Program-made: the position numbers and the translations under genes
NCBI GenBank assembly: GCA_000469685.2
Contig: LS997567.1
Span: forward strand, 35,337,005-35,401,004
Direction of reading: 5' to 3'
DNA length: 64,000 nt
Origin: Haemonchus contortus
Taxonomy: Eukaryota; Nematoda; Chromadorea; Rhabditida; Trichostrongylidae
Part shown: piece after piece, positions 36,955-47,600 of the stretch
Position numbering within the stretch: position 1 is the stretch's first letter
How the letters are laid out: the number at the start of each line of letters is the position of its first letter
Notes under the pieces: generated by a model
What the model saw: only the letters and a program-made list of their open reading frames with translations
The model's database searches: none
What the model was told of the DNA's origin: nothing

Positions 36955-39900
36955 GTTCCACGTCTAATTACTTCTCACCTTCCTCGCCCATCCACTCACC
37001 CGCCTGTGGGGTGACCTCGCTCAATTGGTTGGCTGTTGACCTCTCTGCCAGACCACCATGCTCAGGAGTAACAATATCGATTATGTGATTGAGAAACTCC
37101 TAAATCATGAAAAATAAAATAAAGCAAAACAAAAATATGATTATGCAACACATTGATAATGCTACACAGAAAGCTGTGGAGGCCAAAGTAATGATTGGAA
37201 AGATCATAGGATGGGGAAAAGGATTTATCACATCGTATAAGCATTCATTCTCACAAGACGCCTACCGGCAAACTAGTTAGCAGAGTGACCTTTCACACTT
37301 ATTTACACCCTATATCGCTTTCTTTGGACACCGCCAGTAGGTCACTTGTAGGTATTTAGACATGCGGATGAAAGCGTCATAAATCACCTCTGTAGTGTGT
37401 TTTTCATCGCATGAGCACGATGTCTCACTTGTACTACTCTGAATTCGACTACAGCGCCTTCTCCGGCTTGAACCCAGGATTAGCTGACCTTGTTGCTCCT
37501 TCTTATACCTACGAGTCCCTGTATTTAGCTGACCCACCACAATGCACTGTACCACCCCTATTTTATGCACCTTCACCCCTTCCACCACTTCCAACTTCCC
37601 TTTCTGTTACCCCGAGTGTTGTAGCACCGAATTCCTTTTATTTATCCTCAGCATCCGAAAGCACTGTGAGCTCTTTGAACCAAAACCCTTTGTTTTCGGA
37701 AACCCAAGGGGCAGCTACAGCTACCTCCAATACGGAGCACACCCAAGAGCAAACATATGTTGGCGAAAAGCAGGTAAGCAAGGGGGAAGCATCACGTACT
37801 AATTTATCGGATTCCAGGCACAACGCGTTTCCTAACGTTCTACAAGAAGCACACAGGCAGAAACAGTGAAATCTACATGTGCGCTCACTGCCTGGCGGAA
37901 CGAAGAAGAGGTCGTGATGGGGGATCAGCACAACGCATCAGAGTGGGTGAAGAGACTCAAGGAAAACACTTGCAGCTTTTCATACTTCAATTTAAGGTTA
38001 TCGGGAAGGGTTTTTTTGAGTGATCCTTGTAGCATAAGTCACGTATGTACTCCTGGGAAATACACTGAAGAAAGAGGAAATCGGATAAGTATAAGGTACT
38101 TTTCATATTCAACGTTGACAACATTGCTGTATTCGAGTTCTTTAGGTGGCGCAGAACATAAGGCGAGATTCGTCTTATTCAGGAAAGAAACCAGCTCAAG
38201 TCTACCTTGATATGGTAGCAACACCCCTTGAAGCTGAGAACGGTGAAATTTTCGAGCATTTTTTTGGTTTACTAAATCCAATTGATTTTTTTATTCAACC
38301 TTACTTCAGAAGAGAGGGAAGATTCCCTCAGCGCTTCGGTACGTCGATCAGGATACCGGGCTCGAAGAAAGGTGTTGGCAAAGTAGGTGTTCCTAACTAG
38401 TGACTTTCTTATGATGATTCTAAGACATTCTTCTTGGTCCAGCAGCATCGGCGTATGGGTGAATAGATCAGTAAACATGGAGCGTGTTCCGTTGGAATTC
38501 CGAACTTTGCGCAACGGCTCGATTTTCCTGCAACACCACGATTACGGGCTACATATCTACTTCTCCGTTGCTACGCTACCATTAAGGTTAGATGACTTAT
38601 TATTTCACATGAGAATCGCTTGTGACAGTTAATATCTTACTGTTTAATTTAGAAGGCTTGAGAAGCAGGTCTGCACAGCATTGTGGCGGATGGGATGCAC
38701 TCGCAACATCCCAAGACTCTCGGATACCAGGCACAGCTTTACTGCGTGCATGGCGTGTGCTCCCAGGGAGTTGAGATACCGCTCCTCTACTGCATCACAG
38801 CGAAAAAAACGTAGAGAACCTACGTGAAAATTTTTGAAATGTTGAAAGGAAGCATCACTGGGGATGCACCTAAGCGAGTGGTCCTAGACTTTGAAAAAGC
38901 AGCTATAAAATTTGCCCGCAAGGTCTTTCGAAGGGCATCTGTGGAAGGCTGCGGCTTTCACCTTGCGCAGGCCTTGAACCGCAAAAGAGATTCCTCGGGG
39001 TTGAGGAAATATATCCATGGACCAGAAAGAGAAGAGCCGATCTTGGAATGGTGGGAAATAGTGAAAGGTACGTGGAGGAAGAAATTCTTAGCTTGACTGA
39101 TGCAGAAACAATTAATTTTTTTTGTTTCTCAGGAGTGATGTTTCTTCCTCAACCACTGGTAGAACGGGGAGGGCCCTCCGAGTTGCCCCCATCCCTACGG
39201 ACCGCAACGCTTACAGGAAACGTGAAGATTTCCTGCACTACTTCCGAGAAACGTGGATGCAAGGGTTCTATAATACAAAGATCTCTGGTGCAAATGGAAC
39301 CTTGAGGAACTGCGGACCACAAATTTAGCAGAATCGTTCCATAGGTAAACGATAGCCCTAGAGCCTTTCGAGTACATGACGCATAAGTTTTTCAGACGGC
39401 TCACAGTACTCATAAACGTGGACCATCCGCCTCTGCGCGTACTCATTGAAGCTCTTCGCAAGCTCATCTACAAAGCGAGGGCAGCATTAACACGCCACCA
39501 AGAGGTTGCATTTTGATTATTATCATGCTCACGATCATGCTCTCTCTATTGTATCCAATTCAGGACTCGAACAACGCCAGGGAACTTCGAAAATGAAATC
39601 AGGAAAGAAGAGCAAAGATAGCAGAAGGAATAAGGCTGTAAGTGCTTTTGTGCCGCACAAACCCACATGCATCACATTTTATTGTTTTTGCAGATTCGAA
39701 GAGATATGCCGGAATGGGCCAAATGAGTAGGAAATAGAGCAGTTCTGCAGGAAAATGTCTAGATACGTCACCGATAAGGCCACATAGTTTCCATATAATA
39801 TGAAGATTTTGAATTTTCACATTGTATTGTCCCCACTGTATATTATTTTGAAATGTGTAATAATAACAAATAATATTTATAATAATAATATTAATAATAA

Positions 39901-40050
39901 TAATAATAAAGTTTCCAATCCATAGGATCAACATCGGTTCACTCAGACTGCCAGAGAGGTCACAGCCAAGTATTATAACTAAGCGAGGTCACCCCACAGG
40001 CGAGTGAGTGGATGCGCGAGAAAGGTGCGAAGTAATTAAAAGTGTGGAAC
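36955..40050 (+). mobile_element. Mutator-like element (MULE) with about 100-bp terminal inverted repeats
   Basis: The ends at 36955-37051 and 39948-40050 are long inverted repeats, both containing the CACTC, GCCTGTGGGGTGACCTCGCT and GACCTCTCTG blocks. Long TIRs are typical of Mutator. Inside, + strand frames encode MULE transposase parts: VADGMHSQHP at about 38683 (first catalytic Asp), VVLDFEKAAIKFA at 38878 (second), EGCGFHLAQAL at 38944, GVMFLPQPL, and ELRTTNLAESFHR near 39309. The element splits a tandem array that continues on both sides. A clean 9-bp target duplication was not found. Confidence 0.8.
37411..39352 (+). pseudogene. MULE transposase coding region, frames broken or intron-bearing
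   Basis: The first open stretch (37411-37869) begins MSTMSHLYYSEFDYSAF and is Ser/Pro/Thr-rich with no known domain. From 37818 another frame reads RFLTFYKKHTGRNSEIYMCA followed by HCLAERRRG, resembling the FLYWCH-like zinc-binding N-terminus common in MULE transposases. The catalytic core follows at 38180-39352 in several frames (AQNIRRDSSYSGKKPAQVYL, VADGMH, VVLDFEKAAI, ELRTTNLAESFHR). Candidate intron borders exist, such as 37774-37817, but the phase does not close. It is therefore either decayed or carries small introns that I could not resolve. Confidence 0.65.
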
Positions 40051-40059
40051 CGTGGTACC

Positions 40060-40640
40060 AAATACCGACTCCCTACGTCTGCTGATTGCAAGTACTGTAA
40101 GACCTTTTTCAGGTTAATGCAATCCCTCCTATATTCTTCGCTTCCCCTGAAACTCCTTGAAAATTCTCAACGGCGAGATAGTTTAGCACTGGATATGTCT
40201 ACTGATTCAAGTTACAGTAAGGTCTCATTTCAGATTATCCAATCTATCCTCCTGGAACAATGCCTTCTTATTATTTTGTCTTCGCTTCCTTTACACCTCT
40301 TTGGAATTCCTCTGCGGTAAGTTAATCAACAGATAAATCTGCCGATTGAACTTACTAAAAACTCTAATGTTAGGCTCTATTAAAGCTTCTTAAGATATTC
40401 TGTGGTAAGTTGATCACTGGATATGTTCACCGATTGGAACTTCTGTAATGCCTCATCTCAGATACTCTCAAGCGCTCCTACAATCTTTGTCCATTCTAAA
40501 ACTTCTTGAAAATTTTCCACGGTAACAAAATTTGTTGATTAACAAGTTTACTGATTGGAACTACTGGTTTTAGGGTCTTTCAATCGCTACCATCCTCTCC
40601 GCCTCCTACACACCTCCCTGGAGATCCTCTGCGGTTGAAG
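40060..40640. repeat. Degenerate tandem array, about 115-bp unit (right part)
   Basis: About five copies of the unit found at 36320-36954, in the same direction, for example GTCTTTCAATCGCTACCATC followed by CTCTCCGCCTCC near 40575. Direct orientation on both sides shows the array is not part of the inverted repeats of the Mutator-like element. Confidence 0.7.
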
Positions 40641-40649
40641 AACATCAAT

Positions 40650-42000
40650 ATCTTTCACATAGACATTTTCAACTTTTGTATAAAATCTTGATGCTATGCT
40701 ACTAGCAACATGGTTTTTGTCCAAAATCTGACTTTAAGAGATGATTTCCATTTTTTTCTCTGTTTTTAGCATGAACTGTTACTTCACCAAGATTTCGCTT
40801 GCTGATCGCCAGTCGCGTAACAGGTTTTTCCCAAACATTAAGATGGTATTCATTTGAATGGCGGCACCGACAGATGCGAATAAAAAGAGTGGTGGAAATA
40901 AAACTGTTCTCGTTACAACTTCGGTGGAGCATAGGTATGAGAATAACAAGATGGTTGACAAGAGGAGCTGAGGCTGGCTTCGGATTCACTTTCTTTTCTA
41001 TGGGTTGTCTGTGCTGATAAATTGTGACGGCAACAGGTAGAGGCGAGGAAATATTTCGTTAGATTTACTCGCCTCCGATGTTATGATGGATAGCGTATGA
41101 TGTAAATAATCTCTGTGAAAAGCGGTAGGTGCTCCCGTCGAGTGAAGCACTCATGTAGACAAAAAGTCATTAGTCATCCATCATCGATGGACCTCACTTT
41201 TCAGCTACTAGAATACATTCGCTTAGATTTATCTTCGAGAGAGTCCATTTATCGAGGGTCACTGTAGCGTGCGCAGCTCAAGTGGTATGAGTATACAGAA
41301 GCATCCCGAAAGTTCGCTACATCATCAGTTATAGGCCTCGCGATCCTATAATCTGATATGCGTGGTCCGCAGAAACTATAAGCAAATAGTTTCAAGTGAT
41401 AACCGACCAACTTTCGTACATAATAACATCTCCCCAACACAATCCCTTCTGGATCAACCCTTTCATACTATACCAATCTCTGTCGATCCATCTCTGACTG
41501 ACCCATTCCCCACCCTCTTCCTCGTTTTGTACACTTCAGCGATGGTAACCCATCTTTCCAGTGCGAAAATATAGATGTAGTTGGAAATAACATCACTGGC
41601 ATACTTGTCACTGCCTTTGATAAACTCTATCTTCTTATACAAATAGATTACAAACATTTGCAGGTGATAAAAGAAGTGCAGTTCAGGTATTTTCTAGTAG
41701 GACACGGAAGTAGATATTAGACGCTCATCCTAGCCCACATTTTGCTGGCAAACGACGCATGATTTTCACTAATGCCCTATCTAACCCAATCAAACAATGC
41801 CTAAAACTCTCTGGCCCATCACCTACTAATTATAACCAAGTAGTGCACGGTGCAGAGAGGACGTGGAAAATAATCAATTCCGACAATGCTTTATCGAGTA
41901 ATCTTCCAATAGCCAAAATTGATAAGTTCATCAACGCTTTAACTCCATCATATAAAGAATCCCGAGCTCCTTCATTTTCACGTAGACTTTACCAAAGAAC
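40650..42000. other. Gene-poor stretch, no recognised feature
   Basis: No exon of a known family is seen. One open frame at 41759-42010 (+), starting MIFTNALSNPIKQCLKLSG, is 83 residues and unrecognised; it lies just behind the Penelope-like 3' end and may be repeat-derived. Confidence 0.5.
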
Positions 42001-42910
42001 ACTAAAATGACCTAATATTTAAGAATGCTTTGCCGTACTGGTTTGTTATAATGGAACCGTTTATTAGGCCGACGTTTCGCCTAACTCATCGTCTTCAAGG
42101 ACCTGAAAGTAGTTCGTAGCTCTTGGCCCGAGGCTTACCTGACCAAGCGCCCGAACGCGCTAGGCCAGTTGCAACTAATCCCAGGAACTCAAACACCGAA
42201 ACATCCCTGCCAAGAAATCAACCTTCTGTGGTTCCACCAGCGTTGTTGTCCCACTCTATTTCGTGGACAACGAGGGAACAATGAGACACCATTGAGGTCG
42301 TGAGATAAGAATTGCGTGGTAATCTCAAAGCTCACAAAAGGGAATGAATGGCAGAAGTTCACTCGTTATGGCAATGCGCTCAATTCGGTTGTGCAGCATA
42401 GGATTCCGCTCGCGGATGTACTACACTTCCAATATCTTTCTAGCACCGATCTCATTCTCGTAGGCTAGGATCTTGCATTTGATATCAGAATCTTCGCCTT
42501 GATGCTTTTCCAGTCGATGCCTGCCATTTGGCGTTAGTAGGTTTCCTCGCCTTTTACCTGCTAGATGTTCTTCAAAGCGTATGCTCAGCATCCGTCTCAC
42601 CAATATACATTTCGTCACAGGCTGAACACTGAAGTTGGTATACCGTCCCTCGCTGTGTGCGATCCCCACTCCTTCCGAACGGACAAGCAACACAGTTATT
42701 GTAGGTAATGACCTAGACCCTAGACTCCTCACAACAGACCCTCCACACCCTACTTTTTTGGGAGTTTCTTCCGAAACCGCTTCACAAAGCTTCCGCGTCC
42801 AGCCTTTTTTTAGAAAAACTCGGATGTTTTCAGTGCGGATGATATGGACACCTTCGAACACAGTGCACAAAGAAGCAAGAGAGACTACAACCCGAGCAGT
42901 ACATTGATTG
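42000..42910 (-). mobile_element. Penelope-like element 1: GIY-YIG endonuclease and 3' end
   Basis: On the - strand, frames between about 42740 and 42421 encode a GIY-YIG nuclease preceded by a Cys-rich linker: NNCVACPFGRSGD, then GTVYQLQCSACDEMYIGET, and after a frameshift RFEEHLAGKRRGNLLTP, HRLEKHQGED and ENEIGARKILEV. This Cys-linker plus VYQ..YIGET arrangement is the endonuclease of EN-positive Penelope-like retroelements. The reverse transcriptase part is missing. The 3' flank at 42060-42095 carries a conserved ACGTTTCG block shared with 58190-58245 (see findings). Confidence 0.8.
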
Positions 42911-43289
42911 ACAATTTTCGATAAACAGATAAGTCGGTGACCACATTAAATAGAGTGAATTATGTCAGTAAGAAAGTTACGCTCTCAGAATGTCAAAGAA
43001 AAACAAGTTACCAGTGTAATGGATGAAAGTCAGTCGGATTCGGATATTGCAAAAATGACTTTGAGTGAATTAGTGCGATGATCGAACGCAGTGAGTACAT
43101 ACGAGACCCGATAATGGAGGGCCAATACATCAGTGCCCTTGTTGCAGAACTTCCGCAAAGTGTCTAAGATGCTGTGGAAGGGGACAAACGTGGGCGCAGC
43201 TTATTAATATTAGAACAATCGAGTCAGCTGATGAATTTCCACCTTTCTCCAAGCAGTTAGAGGTGGTAGTGAAAGGGCCAAAGTTAGAA

Positions 43290-44050
43290 GTCTCAGTCTC
43301 ACTTTTGTACGAGCGATGTTACCGGGTAGCTTAATGTTACCTCTAACATTCTTAGCTTTCATGAACGATTTACGAAATATCTGATTACATACCTCATGTT
43401 GATGTGCGTATTTATGCAGATGACACCACAGTATATGATGTATATCAGCAAGATAGCAAAGGGAGTATCCATAGTCACTAACTCATTGTCAGTCCGTGAC
43501 AAACATGGTGGATTGGGCTACGACCTGGGAAATACCAGTGAATTTTGCTAGGACACTGATACTCCATCTCGGGAATGATTACAGGATCTCGTACACTTTT
43601 GGCGATACTGCGATGCTTGCTTTTTAGGACATTGAAGATCTTGAATGATACGGAAATACAAAACTAGGTTTCGAAGTAATGTCGTGCGAAAAACATTCAA
43701 GGCCCTTTTTACCATTTTCAGAACATTCGTGACGATACCGTCTCCGGGTTTCTAAAACTTTGTTGATGTTATGCTCTCCAGACAGTAGAATATGGGTCAC
43801 GAATCTGAAGCAGGCATTATGAGAAGAGAACGTTTTCAAAAAAGTATTCAAGCAAAGCAACGCATTACGCGTAATGATACACCTCGGAGTAGCTGTCTTG
43901 GAATTCACTGCGTTACATAATATGAACAATCGAAAGGAGACAAATCGATGGCAACATTAAAAACCGAGAAACTCAATGTATTTTATGGCAGCTTTCTGAT
44001 AGATTCAAATGGAGCGAATGGAATACCACGTATGTGCACAATCAGCTAAC
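43290..44050 (+). mobile_element. LINE reverse transcriptase fragment (CR1/Jockey-like)
   Basis: One frame reads LAFMNDLRNI and, after a shift, VDVRIYADDTTVYDVY with the catalytic YADD of a non-LTR reverse transcriptase. Downstream frames have VEYGSRIWS-like and NALRVMIHLG-like pieces resembling the C-terminal part of CR1/Jockey ORF2. Many stops are present, so it is dead. It lies just beyond the ING polyadenylation site. Confidence 0.65.
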
Positions 44051-44636
44051 TAATACAATTACCAGTTCTGTCTAACAATAAGCACAGTATCCACTTGGTC
44101 GTGGGAACTGTATAAGTAGCTTCAGGATTTTTCAAACGGATATACCCATTTTTGACCAAGGTCAGTGCCGCTCCGTGGAGTACCAGCAGTGTACCTCTTG
44201 CCGTATGAATTATAGTTTGCTGCATTCACTGGCGCTGGTACCATTCCGAAATCGCAGTCGTCTATGTGTTCATCAAGAGATACAACAATCCGGTGAGAGT
44301 TACTGTGGACTTTTATAACGAGATGACAGTCGTTTAGGTGATCATCATGAAGCGAGGTCAGAGAAGCAGCTGAATGTTTTACCCATTAACTTATAATGAG
44401 GTCTTATCTGTTGAAGCACTACAAGAATTACTAAATTTTATTGAAGAAAAAGCACTAACACATAATAAGTACAAATTATTCCGAAACATGCAACAACAAC
44501 AATAATAATGAAATTTAGGAGAAGTTTGATGAGAATTTCGAAGAAATACACCGCATAACAAGAAAAACAAAACAAAACTGTGGAATGGGTTGGAAAGCAA
44601 CGAAGTCAAAACATTGAAAATAAAGCATTCTCCGTT

Positions 44637-44642
44637 TTATTG
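44637..44642 (-). terminator. Polyadenylation signal AATAAA of the ING gene
   Basis: On the - strand AATAAA begins about 19 bases after the ING stop codon, giving a very short 3' untranslated region. Confidence 0.7.
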
Positions 44643-44660
44643 CCTCCCTTGCTTTTTCTT

Positions 44661-47600
44661 CTAGTTCTCCATCATTTTCTTACTGCACTGATCACAGCGC
44701 CAGGGCCCTGGAACTTACCTACAATTGAGGTACAAACTTGTGCAGCAAATCAAAGTTGTTGGTTAAGAATTATAATGTTAATAAAGTTAGCAACTCATAT
44801 TACACAACGAAACTTTGAAGATGCTCGGCTTACCTTCAGGATCTTTCGTGAGACCGACACATGAGTAATGGAACCATTTTATTTCGCACTCTGGGCCTTC
44901 ACAGTATATCATTTTGCCGGATGACGCCTTAAACTATATATTAAATTACTGATTAGGCACGACCAAAAAGGTAAGGATACTTGGTCCATTTGAGATGGGA
45001 TGTATGCCACTGTAGGCGGTTTCGAACGCTGAACTCAAATCCGTGTTCAAAATGTGTTGAACGGTAGGCAACCGTGGAGCAGCTGGCAGGATGGTGGACA
45101 GCTAGGCATGACATGATGGTTCAAAGCCATGATCATGGTTTTGCTTATTCATGAAATGCGCCCTGAACGCTTGTAAAAGGCTTTTAGGCTCAATACTGGT
45201 TATCTACGGAACACCGCCACCTTTCAGGATTCCGAGAAATAGTAATCCTGAGGAAATTTTCTTCACCATCACAGACCAAATAGATACGCCATTCTACCCT
45301 TCAACACAAGGTAGTGTTACGAAATTTTTAGCAGCTCCTTGCACTTAGGTGAAGGGCGGTCGAACGACTCATGTGACCAGAACCTTCCTTGGAGGGAATA
45401 CGGTTCTCACACACGAGAAATGCTGTCCGCACTCCCGAAGCGGTGATACAAAATAACTGACATTTTATAAGATTTTGTGGAACTCTAGTTGATCGTTTAT
45501 GTGCGCATATGATAGTGTGCTCACTGTCAAGAAACCCTCTCTTGAAGTAGAGGTGGTGATGCGATGAAACGTGATACCGTGTTTGGACTCAAAGTCCTGA
45601 ATCTACCTACGACATCTGGTTATACCGCGAGCTAAGCACAGCCTACGATTCCATTTCTTCACAGCAAGAGCTGGCAGAAACTATTTCAAACTTGCTAGAT
45701 CTATAACCCTTCCGTTAAGTATACAAACTTTAAAAAACTCAATCGACCGTCACCTGGTTCCGTAGAGTACCAGTTATTATGCTTTCTTTTTTTAGTCCTA
45801 TGAATTAGTTTTTTTTCTTTATCTTTGTTTACTTTTTTTCTCTGCACGTTAGCTTCGTTGACTGTTCTGTTTTCCTTGGTCTGTTGGTATCATGGCGCTA
45901 ATTTGATCATCTTCACACGAGTTTAGCTCATGTAATAAATATATATACGTGCTGTGAAGTTGGCCTCCATGGAGCCTATACAAAAGGCTCTCTATGGAAT
46001 CATTTGATATACTCAGATTGTACCTTTCATTTGTCTATTTTTGCGCTATCTCAGTTGTGCTACTCCATACCAAATTTCCTCTACTCTTCTCTGATGACTC
46101 ATTGCAACTTGGGGAGAAGCTAATCTCTTGGCTGATCAAGCTTGAAGAATGTAATAATATGCATTCTCCACCCTTGAACATCGTATGAGGCGTGTGACTC
46201 CATAGCCGAGGGTTTTCTATTACTCTTCATTGTTTTTTTGGTGAACACTATAAAGGAATCAAGAAGAAGTGGCAGCAAATGGTGCATCGGTCGATCAAGG
46301 ACAACCTAGCCGATCGACATGAAAATCTGAAGCACTTCAAGAGGTTTGAAAAAGGAACGAAGAAGATGGGAGATAAGAACACCTAGCGGCAATGACATCG
46401 TCACTTTCAAGAAGGTTGGCACTACTAACAAGAGCGACAACGAAACTCTCTGCTCCTATTAAAGAAGTCTCAGCAGACCTGAATAGACTCATCACCTAAG
46501 CAAAAGACGACCACGACAAGAAGGAATACGTTCGAGCAGAAGGATAAAAGGATCAAGATAAGTGGAATGAGTGAAAGAAAATTAACAATGCGCTGTCGGG
46601 TACACGAGTGCCGTGGAGCAACTTGAAGAAGATTCCCAAATTAAAAGTATTACCGAAAGAGAAGCTACAAACTCGAATGGCGCACAAGACTTGATAGAAA
46701 GAGCGCAATAGACAATGTTCAAATTGGAGCTGCACTTAAAAGAGTTGGACGGTTTTGAGTTACATTACAAGAGTTGGACGCATGATTGACGGTCCTTCCC
46801 TTCCAGAGCAGTAACAGCTTGTGTGCAAGTATAATTATCGAAACACGATGATACAATTCTATTGTACAGCTGTTGCGATACTGGTAACTGCGGAATGGCA
46901 TTTTGCAGTTGCTGAAACTCGCGCTGCGTACAATGGAATTCGTTTTAAACGTTTTCAACGGCTCCTTCGCTCTCTCTGGTAAGTTTTTTTTCCGGCGCAC
47001 CCACGTGGGTCTGTAGATGTTGGTGGTGAATCTGTTTGCTGCCCGAATTCAGTAGAATGGTACCCGATGCACCATTAACGAATGGTTTATTGCCACGCGG
47101 TTGTTACAAGCTCCTCGGATCACGTCCACCGATTCCAATTGACCACACTTGTTATACGGAAGATTTCTCTGACTCATTAACACTTAACGATCAACATACA
47201 TTCAAGAATAACAGGGAATAAAGAAAGGAATAGAGGATTGGGAGATTCTCTATACTCGTTATCACCACGATTTATTGCTACAAGGCGCACAATCACAAAC
47301 TTGGGTGATTTAACAACAATACGCCTTCAAAGTAATAAAATCGACCAATGATCGAAGGAAACAATCACCGACGAATAATGACCGAAATTCCTAGAGAAGA
47401 AGGCACCAAATGGAAGGAATAAAAGAACGAGGATCCTGGGGAGACTCAGGACCGAATCAGACTTTCTAATTCAAGATAAATTCTCTTCGTTGCCTTCTTG
47501 TAGACACAGAAAAGGATTTAAGATGAAACCGTGTGGCAACAAGGCCTTGATTGTTGATTTTCAGGGTCATTCAGTAAGAAGGAATAGGAGCGGAGGGGAT

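Noticed and set aside
36946..40059. A 9-bp target duplication for the Mutator-like element.
   Set aside because: The nine bases outside the chosen ends (GCCTATTTA and CGTGGTACC) do not match, so either the ends are slightly off or the duplication has decayed.
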